Positions 51,076-63,429 of a stretch of 64,000 bases of DNA are shown piece by piece; the stretch's first letter is position 1, and each line of letters begins with the position of its first letter. The notes under the pieces are model-generated. The model was given only the letters and a program-made list of their open reading frames with translations, was not told where the DNA came from and made no database searches. The DNA is from Siderastrea radians (lineage: Eukaryota > Cnidaria > Anthozoa > Scleractinia > Rhizangiidae): positions 9,302,160 through 9,366,159 of the forward strand of contig OZ024887.1 in NCBI GenBank assembly GCA_964017195.1. The letters are read 5' to 3'. A program made the translations under genes and the position numbers.

Positions 51076-51707
51076 CTTTATTAACGCGGCTAAAAAGTGT
51101 CTAGAAGAGGAAAATCTCCCTGCTAATAGGGGACACCTAACTAACAATAAAAAAGGTAACTATAAGACAACTAAGTTGTAACAATGAAAAGACCATTGGG
51201 GTGAGTCAGACAGGAAAAAAGTAACAGGTCTTAACACGCTTACGTTATCTTTGCAGTGTCTGTGTCAAGTTATTATGATATTGCTAGTAACGTTTTGACG
51301 AAGAATAAAGACATCTGACCAAAAAGAGACAGTAGTCAATATTTGTAACGCTGTTAAATTTCTCCACAAAATAACTATTCTTCAGGCCAAGTTGCATAGA
51401 CTGTTCCCTGTCGTAAGGCCTATCTTGCTTCATGTCTTACAGTGAGTACGATCTCTTTAACTAGGAGAAACTGAGTATAAGCCAGCATACTTCCCTACAC
51501 TTTTCTGTACTCATAAGGTTCCTTTCATATGCTCGTTGTTTTACTCTCGCTGTGTTTGACGCTAGTAACATATTTTACGGTAATTAAAATGTTCAGTAAG
51601 AAAGCTATTCTAAAACGTCTAATACGTTAGCTCAGTTAATTTAGAATTACCGGTACTCCTAGCGCGAGGTGATAAATACCCAACCAGACTTGCTGGTTGT
51701 AATCACC

Positions 51708-52022
51708 TCATACCAACCAAGTTGATCTGAAGGACAGTGACTTTTTAGGACGTTTGAGTGCCTGATCCATAAGGTGTAATTCGTTTAGGACACGTGATCT
51801 TGTTTGGTTGGATGGAAAAAGCACATGGAAAGATTTGGTGTAACTTTGTAGTTTAGTTTTCGGTTCCGTCGATAGTTTTGGTCCTTTTTCGCCTGGAAAC
51901 TGTACGTGGAATTCAATAAATGGTTTCAGTCGAAACCACAATTGGGAGTGGAATATTGGTTTCATAAAACTCTCAACTTCAGTTATCGTTGCTGAAACCT
52001 GTTTGCCATATTTTTGTACCAA
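51708..52022 (-). other. Open frame of 104 codons, unknown
   Basis: Opens with MVQKYGKQVSATITEVESF and contains FHVQFPGEKGPKL and LHLMDQALKRPKKS. Composition looks protein-like, but I recognise no domain and see no splice support. Could be a fragment of a repeat family. Confidence 0.3.
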
Positions 52023-52488
52023 ATTTTTCCTTCGCGGCGAAAACCTTTCAGCGATATATTTGACATGGCATCCAATTTCCTTATAAGGCAGAAAGCAAGG
52101 TTATTAACTGATAACCGGTGTGCAGTGAGCCAATCAGAAAGCTGCAAAGTCAATAGCTGAGTTTGAGCAACCAGTCTATGAAATACCTTATCGGGTCTTG
52201 GGTCGGGTCTCGTTGTCGTTAACTTTCGGAGGCATCACATCATTTTCGCTTTATCGAAAAAACGCAAAAATAAAAGCCGTATTTTTTGCAAAATTTTAAA
52301 GCCCGCCCTTTATTTTCACGAAATCACGAACGTAAAGCCTCGTGAAACGAGTGTATGTCAGTTCCCAAAATTAAGCACTTGCGAAAATTGATGATCTTAA
52401 GATACTTGTACACCACAATGAAATGAACGAACCTATATATCTAGCTAACTACTTTTAAGTACCTAATCTACTTTCATCTTTGGCATTT

Positions 52489-52538
52489 TTGTTTGTTTGT
52501 TTTTTTGTTTGTTTGTTTGTTTGTTTTGTTTTTTTTTT
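52489..52538. repeat. (GTTT)n microsatellite with T tract
   Basis: Consecutive GTTT units interrupted by longer T runs. Confidence 0.9.
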
Positions 52539-53008
52539 ACAATTAAACTGAAATTACTACATGAACAACAATCTACGCTTCATTCGTTGGAACACTTCCC
52601 CAGTCCGTTTTCCCAACATTGATAACAATGACTTAAAACAACCAACTGATTGTTTTCCACCGATTGAGTGGACCCGCGCAAACAGATAGGGATAGGTGAA
52701 TTGTCTTGAGAGAAGTGTTGCAGAGCAATGAGACCGAAATTGTAGTATATTAACCTGAAACCTACATTTTCTTTTTTTCCTGTTTACTGCCTTTTGACTT
52801 GACTATGACTTGGTATACGAGAAGTGGACTTAATTAATAACACAGTTAAACTGCTAACCAAATCAAAATTTCAAAATAAGATGAAAACATTGCTTGATAT
52901 CTTGCAGTCTTACGACAACTATGTTGAAGTCTCCATCTTGTACAAGTCTTTTATAAATTACCGTAGGGTGTATCAATTTCTCCCTTATTATTCCTTGTGT
53001 ACCTTATA

Positions 53009-54209
53009 CAGAGTTCATGCTGGTTTGTGGATATAAAATTCAAGGAGTATTCAAGGAGTATCCAAGCACCAAAAACTGAGTTTTCAAGGAGTGTTCATAC
53101 AGTGTAGCAAGTTTACTTTGTCTTGTATTATCTTTTGATGTTTTCGATGGGCAATAGCAACTTTAAAAAGGCCGCCCCCCAGGATATAAAATGCATTTTA
53201 GGGGAAATGACCACAAATGGAGCATAAATATCAAGCCTGTAATAATTCACAAACAGGGATGCATAACAGGTTCATAGTTCTTAAAGGGACCAAAACGCTT
53301 ATATTATGGTGAAGAAAACCAAACACATTAACCAGTTATCCAATAAAGCAACACTAAACCAAACAATAATCTCAACAATGATTTTAACAACAATATAGTC
53401 TGAAAGCAATGTTTGTGTTTTTGACTGAAAGTTGATGGCAGACACATACTTCTGACAACAACACTGAAGTACAACAGGCTATAGGAAAGGATAAAATTGT
53501 TATAATTCTGGCCCGAAATCTTAAACACTGAAACTCCTGAACACACGGAATGGCAGTAAAACATCAGGATTTTAGTGTCTCTATCTGATCATGAAAATCG
53601 CCTGCAATAGGAACTGATTTTGCAGAATTGATAATGCGTTTTTGGTGTTTTGCTCCTTCCATATGAAACTTCAACGCTACTTTTCCTATGCTCGCTAATT
53701 TAAACTTTCGGCAGCACAGCTTACAATAAGCAGCACGTTTATCATCTTTGACACCTTGTAACCATTCTTTACGCATTGTCTACAAGCTAATCAGAATTGA
53801 AAACACATTCACCTCCGCCAGGCACTTCGATTAATTTTTAGATGAGTTTTCATCCGCTCACCCTAACTACGCATACAAGACGTACAAGATGGCTTCCACC
53901 TGATCACATAGTTAACAAACTGATCCCAGAATGCAATGCGCACAACACAGAATTCCACCCAGCATGTAACAGCACAGGCTGAGACGCATATTTTCGAAAA
54001 TTCTCTCCCTGATCTGCGCTCAATGTTTCAACTTATCTTTTAATTACTTTGACGTAATCCTATATTATTTCCCATCTGAGCAAAAATTCGAGGAGTTTTC
54101 AGGCACTTTCAGCAGAAAGTCTTCTTTTCAAGGGCTTTTCAAGCGCCCTTGAAATCCAAAATTAAATTCCAGGGCTTTTCAAGGACTTCAAGGAGTAGCA
54201 CGAACCCTG
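53009..54209. mobile_element. Decayed hAT-like element
   Basis: Left end CAGAGTTCATGC and right end GCACGAACCCTG are near-inverse copies of a hAT-style CAGGGTTCGTGC terminus; both ends are followed by CAAGGAGT/AAGGGCTTTTCAAG motifs. A zinc-finger fragment lies inside on the minus strand. The 8 bp flanks (ACCTTATA and TCATGATA) agree only partly, so the target duplication is doubtful. Confidence 0.5.
53564..53776 (-). pseudogene. BED/U1-type zinc-finger fragment, 70 codons
   Basis: RKEWLQGVKDDKRAAYCKLC followed by an H-x4-KH end (HMEGAKHQKR) gives a C-x2-C...H-x5-H finger of the kind found at the N-terminus of hAT-type and related transposon proteins. Only this domain remains; the frame ends shortly after. 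Confidence 0.5.
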
Positions 54210-54689
54210 TCATGATAACCTCAGTTTCTATGTAAGCATCATCTAATGCAATTTTATTCTTTGTTGCTGACTTATTTATTTCAGTCTTTTTAGATAAATC
54301 CATGCGCAAACGGTAACAACATAGTAGGACAATATCTGGTAGCTATGATAAGGCTGATGCGAATCTAATCTGTCTAATCTAATAAGACTAGTAACAACAG
54401 CCCAATCAAAGCTTACATAAGACACCCCTATAGAGTGGTCTTCAATTGAGCGTCGAAAGTAATTTGCGTTTCCACTGGTTTCCACTGTTCTCAAAAATCA
54501 CATTTAAAAGTTCGAGCGATGTTTTAATTTTCAGAAATTCACAAAAAGTTGAAAGTGCGGCCAATCCCCACTAAATCGCCACACTTCGAACAAAAAGGTC
54601 TCGTTTTTGGCAAGTGAAATGAAAATAATACTTTCTACCAAGGAGGATTAAAAGTTTAATCAGAAAGTTCGTTAAATCTAACTTATTGG

Positions 54690-55345
54690 GAGCGAATTTT
54701 TGGAGTTGAACGGCCCGCTTTCGTTCGATGTGGACCGGAGGATACCGGTGACAGAAATGCGTCATCAATTACATAACAAAGCATTATGCACAGGATCGGA
54801 AGCGATTTTGACAAGTCGGTCTTTCAGAGCATACGCAAAGCTTAGCAACGCTATCCCGGGACGCGTAACTAGATAGCATGACGCTTTGTTCAGTCACATT
54901 CAGTTGTTTTGAATCAACAAGATCGATTTGTGCGATGAATTTAGCCAGCATTACGTACAAATCTGGCTCCTCTGCGCCCTGTGATCGCATTTGATGTTGT
55001 TCAAAAGCCTTAAATAAAATACACTAAATATTTAGTCAAAGCTTCATGTTTACACCGATTGAAACTCAAAACATCTCACCAGAAAATCAGTTACGTCGCG
55101 TACTAAAATTTCTTACCAATTTTTGAAGAGAGATTCCATTTCCAATTTGAATTTTTTACTCATCTGTCCATTATCGTGCGGTAAATAGCCTTTTCCCGAA
55201 GAATGTTTCCCATCGTTGTACGAACTACCGGCTGATCAGTCGAGATCAGCTGTTGTTTTGAATTTGAATTGATTTCACGTCCTCTCAACATGCAGAAAAT
55301 CCTCTTCCGTTTCCGTCACCACTATGTGACGGTCCACATCGAACG
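54690..55345. repeat. Inverted pair containing a VHIER-coding segment
   Basis: GTTCGATGTGGACCG at about 54722 and CGGTCCACATCGAAC at about 55330 are inverted; the surrounding sequence encodes HRYPPVHIER on the minus strand at the left and RFRHHYVTVHIER on the plus strand at the right. Old repeat, origin unknown. Confidence 0.5.
54865..54984. repeat. Repeat copy 1 (uninterrupted)
   Basis: 120 bp from GTAACTAGATAGCATG to GCGCCCTGTGA. It matches 55493-55541 plus 56131-56188, where another element is inserted. Confidence 0.75.
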
Positions 55346-55492
55346 AGTCACGTGGTTTTGGTTTCTTCCCTTGTCGTTTTTTTCTTCTCGGCACTTCGAG
55401 CCTCGTTTCGGAATGCTTCGTTTTCCGATAACGTCGCCCTTCGGGCGACCATTGTCGGCGTTTTGTCTTGCGGATAGAATTTCACCAGACGT

Positions 55493-56188
55493 GTAACTAG
55501 ATAGCATGCTTTGTTCAGTCACGTTCATTGTTTTGAATTGCTGGTTTTCACGTGACGTCATAAAATTCTAAAATCGTAAACCACGAGGTCTTCAGATTTT
55601 ATATCTCCACCAGGTTGAAGATGACTTAAAAATGTAACTTTTTACACGTTTTCAGCTCGGTAACGTCTTTCGTTTTGAAAATACAGAATATTAAACTTCT
55701 GGCTTTTCACCCTACGTGACACCAACACAGCGTCCCTGACAAAGCTTTCTCCTCTGCCAAAAAAGGACTATCCTTGTGATTTCTAGCAGTTTGGACAGTT
55801 AAAGCGTTAGGAGAGAAATTAATGTGGTTGTATAGTAGTTCACGAGAGAAAAGAAATCGCTGGAAGAAAAGAAGTGAATTCCAGATGTTTTCATCGATTT
55901 CCGGCGGCCATGTTTGTGCCCCTCCGAGGGACACCAACATGGCGTTTCCATACTGAGCTCTACAGATTTCAGTCGAACATTTCAGCAAATAACTCAGCAA
56001 CGGAATACCGTACAGATCTGAGAATTGGTGAAGTTGTTTAGTTGTGTATCCTTTATAAAACTACACATTCTTGGCTTCTTTCATCAAATGGTTTCGATTT
56101 TAGTACTTTATGGCGTGACAGTGAAAACCAAGATGCGCGATGAATTTAGCCAGCATTACTGTCAAATATGACTCCTCTGCACCCTGTG
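55493..56188. repeat. Repeat copy 2, split by an insertion
   Basis: 55493-55541 and 56131-56188 together match the uninterrupted copy at 54865-54984; the 589 bp between them is a separate element. Confidence 0.75.
55542..56130. mobile_element. Non-autonomous element with TGGTTTTCAC ends
   Basis: Begins TGGTTTTCACGTGACGTCATA and ends TATGGCGTGACAGTGAAAACCA, imperfect inverse ends. Internally it repeats GAGGGACACCAACATGGCG / GTGACACCAACACAGCG-like segments. Its presence in only one of two repeat copies confirms that it is an insertion. Confidence 0.65.
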
Positions 56189-56313
56189 AATCACGCAACC
56201 CCTACGTAGCGCCCGGTCACGCGCACACCGCTCCTGCGAAATTGTGTACATTTCGCTTCATTTCGCACCTGAACACATGAAGAAGCACTTTTAGATAGAC
56301 GTTTTGCTTTGCC

Positions 56314-56733
56314 GTGATTGTTTCTCGTATTCCAATGGCTCTTTGTAGCTATAGTACATCACTCAGTAACGGTACCCCTTGCGGGCAGTCTAGTGATTAT
56401 CCTGGTCAGCTCGAATGCGTGGCGCTCAAAGACTGTACAAAAGATATAATCGGTCACTTAGCGAGTTTTAAACTCAGCAGTGATGAAGGAGTGGGAACCG
56501 AAATGAAGTTGCTGTTAGCCAGAGCCGGTAAGTACCTTTTCAAAAACGAAAACCCATTTTGTGATGTTATGAACTCTGACACTTGCATGCTTAATTACAT
56601 AAAAACAAATGCTTTCAGGGCTTTGGGAGAAAAGCATTATGCCCTGAGTATTTGCCCACGCCATAGATCTGAATTTAGAATCCGCTGGAGGACAAGAAAA
56701 ACCCTTTGCGCAGTTCCTTTGCGCAGCTCATAA
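56314..56733 (+). other. Open frame of 139 codons, unknown
   Basis: Contains PLALC-type start MALCSYSTSLSNGTPCGQSS and LECVALKDCTKDIIGHLASF; six cysteines in the first 90 residues give it a secreted-protein look, but there is no clear signal peptide or known domain. A repeat with AATAAA-like ends follows. Could be an exon of an unrecognised gene. Confidence 0.3.
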
Positions 56734-56739
56734 GTTGCC

Positions 56740-58215
56740 GATAAGCAAGGGATAAATAACGATGATGATAAAGCACCGAGTGCAACTTTAACGTCTTTTA
56801 TATTATATGTCCAACATTTAGCCAAAGGTAATAAAGTTTCATTTTTCAAAACATAGTGAATGTTCTCTGATAGCCAACGGTCAAATTATGTCAGAAAAAT
56901 TACTCAACTCCTACATCTATATTTTTCTGTTGTAAATCATTGTTTCAATCTATTCGCAGCTTTAGTATAATTCTTTGTCTGTACAAACTGAACGGGAATC
57001 GCAAAAAGCGATAATGTGCTTTTCTTTTTAAAGGAAAAAATATACGCCAACGTTTCTCTTAACCACTTTTACGGTGTACCTACATTTTGAAGTCGACTTC
57101 CCGTTCTCTTTATGCAGACTTAAACTGAGCTGCTGAATATTATTGAAATAAATGTTTAGGCTTGAAGTGACTGTTCTTCCGTTCCTTTCAGAAGCAACGC
57201 TCTACTACAAATCATTACTTTTCCCCATGATGCTCATTTAGTCTTCGAGTGCAAAAAATAAAGCCAAGAAATATAACACTACTATTTAGAATAAGGGCGT
57301 CATATATCGATCACAGGAGTTTTGTAGACAGGTGTTGCAATAACATTTTTATTAGCTTTTTTTTTTTTGGTTTGAGAGTGAAAAAAAGGTTGTCACTGGC
57401 GTTTAGCAAAGTTCAAACTTGTTATTCTTTCTCGGTATTCAGATTCATGCATGGCCATCTGACGATAAGGTTTTCTTCTCAGTTTGTTAACATGAAGAGG
57501 CAAATATTTGCCTCCGTCGTGTTTACAGAGTGAAAAGCAACATTGTGACTGTCAAAGAAGGAGTTTATCTTTTTGCTTTATGAGTTCTTTACAAACTTTG
57601 CTACATCTTTTCTATTAAGGAAACGAGAATACTACAGATATAACTAGCCCAAAAATAGTTGATCAATAAAGTGAAGGGATAATAACGATGAAAAAAAAAG
57701 GACCCAGCGCAACGTAATCGTCTTTCATTTGATAGGAAAAGCATTTAACCACAGCCGGGTAATAAAAGTTCATTGATCAAAACATTGTGAATGTTTTTTC
57801 TTATAGCCACGGGTTAAATTGTGTCCAAAAATATCAATTCTCACATAGCATTTTCTGTAAATCATTATTTTAATCTATGTGCCGCTGTATTATTACCAGT
57901 ATTTTTGTCTGTACAGACGGAACACACACATACACACAAACACAGAGAGATAACTTGTTTTTCTTTTTAAAGGAAAAACACGCGCCAATGTTTCTCTTAA
58001 TAAGTTTGACGCCTTAGTGTTCAAATGCAGTGTTGCTATGGAAAACTGGAAATTGGGATACGAAATGTGGGTGAATGACCGAGTAGCTAGACATCCTGTG
58101 GTGCTAATTGCCCTAAAGCGTGAAAGGTGGCACAACATTTTGAATTCGACTTCCCGTTGTTTTTGTGCAGACCTTAACTAAGCTACTGAATACTATTGAA
58201 ATAAATGTTTGAGCT
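56740..58215. repeat. Two diverged direct copies of a 0.5 kb segment
   Basis: 56740-57180 and 57675-58215 share the order GATAATAACGATGA, CATTTAACC/CATTTAGCC, GTTAAATT-GTCA/CAAAAAT, TGTAAATCATT, TTTTTAAAGGAAAAA, GAAGTCGACTTCCCGTT, GAAATAAATGTTT. A partial copy also lies at 59665-59760. Confidence 0.6.
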
Positions 58216-58465
58216 TTAAGTTAGCTGATTTCAGAGAGACAAAAAAAGCCAACCAAACATATGTGGATCATCCAAAAGTTGACTTACTGGACCTTTTAAT
58301 CGAAAGTAATAAACATACGTGTATTCAATGATCTGTTTAACCAGGACTTAAACTGAAACAGTCCCATAAACAGCATAAGCTATCCAGTTTCCACTGGCGC
58401 TTCTACCAGAAATTGTTATGCAGCACATTGAGGAACGAGCCCTTAAAACCTATAAACACACGCTA
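57922..58465 (+). repeat. Inverted repeat, left arm
   Basis: 544 bp matched in reverse complement by 59761-60302 at about 90 percent, spacer 1.3 kb. Landmarks: CCAATTTCCAGTTTTCCATA and AGTCAACTTTTGGATGAT on one arm, their inverses on the other. Confidence 0.85.
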
Positions 58466-59086
58466 TGACTTGGGTTACGTTACGTGGACCGCACCTTCAC
58501 TCGTGTACACAAAAACGAAATCGACTCCTTTTGCAACATGGTAACGGACAAATCCCTTGCAGACACTTCACCAAGTGGATTGACGAAAATGCGAACGATA
58601 CAAACCTACGGAGTACACGCCTAGTCATCCTACAACTCTATGTTTCACAAAGCAACAATTCTGCTAACTTACGAGCGCAACTGGTTTGCGACACGGGTCC
58701 GACACACCAGACAACCACTTGTTTTCGTCGGTTCCGGTTAACGACGAAAACAAGAACCTAAACAGTTGTTTTTCGAAAGAACAAATTCATAGAAGACCGC
58801 TCAACCTAACAAATCGAAAACTAAGACTATTGCATGTTACACTTTACGTGCTGCAATTTTTCAGCCCGATTTCTTCCATTGGTAAAGGTCTGTTGTACTG
58901 CGTGACCAATATTTACATCTCAGTAAAGTACAAGACAAGGTGGTATAACTACGTATAAGTCAAGAATAAAAGTGTTAAAAATGCAAATATCTTCTTACCT
59001 TTTCAACTTAGTGTGTTAGCAGAAATGGCCTGAACCTTGGCAGAAACGTGCTAATTGAAAGATGCAAGTAAGGATTATTAGCCTAT

Positions 59087-59207
59087 TAGAGCTCGATTTG
59101 TAAACACCGCTAAATTGGACTTTTTTTCCTTCTTATGTTATAAATTAATTTTATAACATAAGAAGGAAAAAAAGTCCAATTTAGCAGTGTTTATAAATCG
59201 AGCTCTT
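59087..59207. repeat. Near-perfect 120 bp palindrome
   Basis: AGAGCTCGATTTGTAAACAC at the left mirrors GTGTTTATAAATCGAGCTCT at the right around TTATAAATTAATTTTATAA near 59147, with very few mismatches. It lies in the spacer between the two 0.54 kb arms. Confidence 0.9.
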
Positions 59208-59760
59208 AGGCTCACGCAATAAGCTGACATTTAGCAAGAGTGAAATTAAAAACTCTGTGACTGTTTTTGTGTTCCTTCAAGTAGCATTCTACTAGACATT
59301 ATTGTGTTATCTTTAATGATCATTTTTCGATTGCACAAATGAAGTCCAGATGGCTGAGACCACCATGATATAAACAATAACTGGACCATTCATCGACCGG
59401 AGACTAGTTACGCGTAGACAGGTGTCGCAATGACATTTGTTCTTGTTCTTTTGACCAGCTGATGGTAAGGTTTTCTTTTCATTTTGTTAATAAGCGGCGG
59501 ATATTTGCTTCGTGCTCACTGAATGCCGGATTACCCATAATGTGATTTTGTACTAGCAACTGAGCTTCTCTTATTCTTTTCAAAGAGTTTCTTAGATTTT
59601 TGCCAGAGCAGTTAAGGAAAAGATCATGCAAATTTCAAAAGAAGCCTATAAGTCGCTGATGAGGAGGGGGGAATAATGATCATAAAGCACCGAGTGCAAC
59701 TTGATCGCCTTTCATTTTATATGTAAAACATTTGCCAGCCAAAGGTAATTTACACTTTTA

Positions 59761-60302
59761 ACATAGCGTGTGTTTGTAAGTTTTAAGGGCTCGTTCCTCA
59801 ATGTGCTGCATAACAATATTTGGTAGAACCGCCAGTGGAAACTGGATAGCTTATGCTGTTTATGCGACTGTTTCAGTTAAAATCCTGGTTAAACAGATCA
59901 ATGAATACACGTTGGTTTATTACTTTTGATTAAAAGGTCCAGTAAGTCAACTTTTGGATGATTTACATATGATTGGCTTTTTCTTTGTCTCACTGACATC
60001 ACCTAACTTAAAGCTCAAACATTTATTTCAATACTGTTCAGTAGCTTAGTTTAGGTCTGCACAAAAACAACGGGAAGTCGAATTCAAAATGTTGTGCCAC
60101 CTTTCACGCTTTAGGGCAATTCACACCATAGGATGTCTAGCTACTCGGTCATTTACCCACATTTCGTATCCCAATTTCCAGTTTTCCATAGCAACACTCC
60201 ATTTGAACACTAAGGCGTCAAACTTATTAAGAAAAACATTGGCGCGTGTTTTTCCTTTAAAAAGAAAAACAAGTTATCTGTGTGTGTGTGTGTGTGTGTG
60301 TG
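59761..60302 (-). repeat. Inverted repeat, right arm
   Basis: Partner of 57922-58465; ends in a (GT)n tract where the left arm has CA-rich sequence. Confidence 0.85.
60279..60302. repeat. (GT)n microsatellite
   Basis: Twelve GT units at the outer end of the right arm. Confidence 0.9.
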
Positions 60303-60319
60303 TTCCCACCAGACCGTAC

Positions 60320-60525
60320 TTACAAGGACCAGAATGTGTTTACACACCTACGTTGCGAGGACCACCGTAGTTGCGAGGACCGATACCTGGTCCTCATAAA
60401 CCTTAAGGCTCCAAACGACCTAAATCGTGGAGAAACGTGTTGACGAGCATTTTTTATGGTGGTCCTCGTAAACCACCTAAAGTGTGTGTAAATTGGTGGT
60501 CCTCACAAACCACCCTACACGGGTT
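60320..60525. repeat. Iterated GGTCCTCGTAAACCACC motifs
   Basis: TGGTGGTCCTCGTAAACCACC, TGGTGGTCCTCACAAACCACC, CTGGTCCTCATAAACCTT and GCGAGGACCACCGTAGTTGC-type variants recur within 200 bp. Each is partly palindromic (GGTGGT...ACCACC). Confidence 0.65.
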
Positions 60526-61700
60526 TAAGGGTTTTTCTGACGTTTTATTACAAGGCAGTAATATTGTAAAGATATCACAGTCTGCGGATAAAAGGCGACA
60601 TATCTATTTCTCAAAGGACGTTTCAGATTCCTTTTACACTCCACTTAAGTTTTGGACTACACACACCATTAAGCGGTCTTCGCAATGTTGGTGTGCAACA
60701 AACAAAATTTCACATTCACTGATAAACAGCAAACGATTTTTTAGAGTGACAATATAATACTCCCTATTACTCTGTAATTAGTTTGGTATCATATATTTAT
60801 ATTCTAGTGCAATGACTACCAAATTTAGCTTGATTTCTCAAAACCAAGATATGTTTGCACACCAACGTTGTGAATACTGAGACCAAGTCCTCGTTAAAAA
60901 AGAATAAGGTTACAATATATAGTCATATTGTCAGCAAGAAAGAAAACAACAGAACTTAACAAAAAACAAAATTTTATTCTGTTCTTTATTTTCAGGGATG
61001 GAAAAAACTATCCACAAGGTCAAGAACACTTTTTTTCTATGAGGGATTCTTCAATTAAGCCAAACTGAAAAAAATATAAATAATATCAATAAAAATAACT
61101 TCATACTAGTACAACAAACCTTAAATGACTTTTTCTTACCCAAGAAAAAATAATTCCATAAAAAATAAAGCAAGACCGGTATTTCACGATAAGTAATCAC
61201 AAAGTAATCACAAAGTAATCACAAGTCATACTTCAAATATTAATTAAAGCGGCTATGACCCACTGAACTCGGAATATGAATTATGAAACAAGAATCTAAA
61301 ACCGTAATGTGACCTGACCAGAATTAGATTACGTCTGCGATTATTCAATCTGATCTGCTTAAAAGGCTTGAATGGCAAGAACGATTCAATAAAAAATGCA
61401 TCAAGACTAAAAAAAATTGGCGCACAAATTATGCACGTTACACAACAAGCGAAAGACTAGAACACTGGAAAAGTTTTGTTATTACGTGTTTGCCGATGGA
61501 AAATTAATTACAATTTAAAACAAAGTCTTGTTTTACCCATGTCTGTCATGAACTGACGCCTCGCATTAGCAGTATATTTGCACATATATAAATTATATAG
61601 CCTTTGTATCATTGCATGTATTTAACAATGTCCCAGTGGACACAGCAAGGAGCTTCCCACCCCCAACCCTTCCCAGGAATGATTTATCAATTTATGTAAA
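60526..61700. other. No recognised genes
   Basis: AT-rich; a short CACAAAGTAAT triple repeat near 61197-61222 is the only structure noted. May include 3' UTR of the minus-strand exon at 62716. Confidence 0.35.
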
Positions 61701-61709
61701 TTGAATAGT

Positions 61710-61727
61710 TAGATAGATAGATAGATA
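61710..61727. repeat. (GATA)n microsatellite
   Basis: Four AGAT units next to the MITE below. Confidence 0.85.
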
Positions 61728-61770
61728 AAACTTTATTTTAACACTCCAGAAATACAGAAAACCTGTTTTA

Positions 61771-62187
61771 GGGCCTGTTTTAAATCTCAGCCCGGGGGCT
61801 GAAATTTCAGCCCGGTTTGCCAGGCTAGAATTTTGTTGCGATTACATGGCGAATTTCAGCCTGGGTTGAACACTTTTAAAACTGAAAACTAATCGTGGCA
61901 GCCATTTTCTTTCGTGAAAACCATCACTGCGCATCCGTAAGCTCACTTTCAGCCTGGGCTGAAATTTAAACGCGATTACATGAGGTTTCTCAGCCCGTTT
62001 GCCCGGGCTGAGATTCCAGCCCGGTTTCAAAAACCGGGCTGGAAATTTCAGCCCGGGCTGTAATTTGGCCCGGGATGAAACTTTCTTCATGCAATCGCAA
62101 ACGTCTTTTCAAGAAGATTTGTTTTGGAAGCCGAGCTGAAATCTCAGCCTGGCAAACTGGGTTGAAATTCGCCATGTAATCAGGCCC
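61771..62187. mobile_element. Harbinger-type MITE with iterated TTTCAGCCCGGGCTGAAA
   Basis: GGGCCTG at the left and CAGGCCC at the right are flanked by TTA on both sides (61768-61770 and 62188-62190), the 3 bp TWA duplication of PIF/Harbinger elements. The interior repeats CAGCCCGGGCTG, CAGCCTGGGCTG and GCCCGGGCTGAGA many times in both directions. Confidence 0.7.
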
Positions 62188-62715
62188 TTAGACCCCTTTG
62201 CATGATCAAAAATATCTTCCTGCTAAAGCTTTCATAAGTAATTCCGATTCTGACTGACTTATTAAATGAAGATCTTGAACGAGCAAGTTCTGCCAAAAAA
62301 GGGGCCCGGCACTAGCCACTCACACCTTGCTTATAATGTGCTTAATAATATTGGGGGCACGTTATTGTTTGATGAAAATTAAATCTGATACAGATTTTGA
62401 AACAAATACTTCACGGGACACCTGAGTCATGAACGAGCTATGACTAAAGAAAGTCTTACTTTGATCAATTTTGTAGGTCACATCCTTTTATAGCAAAACG
62501 CCCTGTTAAATAGGCTAGTTCAAGTATCATGTTCTACATTAACCGAGCACAATTGTTCAGCATTACAGAAAATGAAAACTGCTCAATCATATTCCTTCAT
62601 CACCACTTAGTTCAGTAGATCTTTAAATTGTATAAAATTCAAATAGCTTTTCAAATACAGTCAAAGCTGACGATGGAAAGTCTATCAAAATAAGCATCAA
62701 TCCAAATATGTGCTG

Positions 62716-62763
62716 TCATTCTTGTTCAAACTTCTCTTTGTTCACTCTTGTAGCATCTAGTTC
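62716..62763 (-). CDS. Short terminal coding exon of an unknown minus-strand gene
   Basis: A strong acceptor (GTTATTTTATTTCAG) precedes 16 codons, ELDATRVNKEKFEQE then TGA, phase 0. The peptide is charged and helical. Upstream exons were not found before the window end, though the gene would continue to the right. Could be a chance match to splice rules. Confidence 0.4.
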   Translation of the reverse strand, partial: ELDATRVNKEKFEQE

Positions 62764-63429
62764 CTGAAATAAAATAACAGAGGGTTATGAGGGCTCGACA
62801 AACAACTTGAATTCCAACTTGCCCATCGGGCAAGCAAGCCTCAAAACTTGAAATTGGCCCAAGCCAATTTCACACTTGCCCGCATTTAAATGGCACGCAA
62901 TGCACGCAGAAGCGATGACGTTTCACAAGGTGTCTTACAAAATTTTAAGGAAATTTGTCAAAATCTTAACGTAAATAAATGTAAATAAATGCGTGATAAG
63001 GACTGTTATCCAACTGCAGCTTACATTTTTTTAAAAAGGCATACTTTTAGGTAAGCTTTCTATATGCTTCTGATTGAAATGCATTAACAAGTGCCAATAA
63101 AATATTCAGCCATAGAATTAACGGATGACTGTTCTATAATTTCAGGACACAATCAAAACACGTACTTGCTCGCTAAATTACACCTGCATGGCAAGCACCA
63201 CACCCAGACAACAAAGATTAACTCATTAGCATCTCTTCTACAAATCCAGGACACGCTAACTATATTGCAAGACTTTCATCTCCCACCACAACAAAAGCTA
63301 ACCTGTACGTACAGCACTTGGAAACCATTCTCTTATTTCTGGATGCCCAAATCAATTTACCAACACCACCCAAAACCAAAAAACAAAAACTCAAGACACA
63401 ACCTATGGGGCGCCGTTTGTAAATTTATT

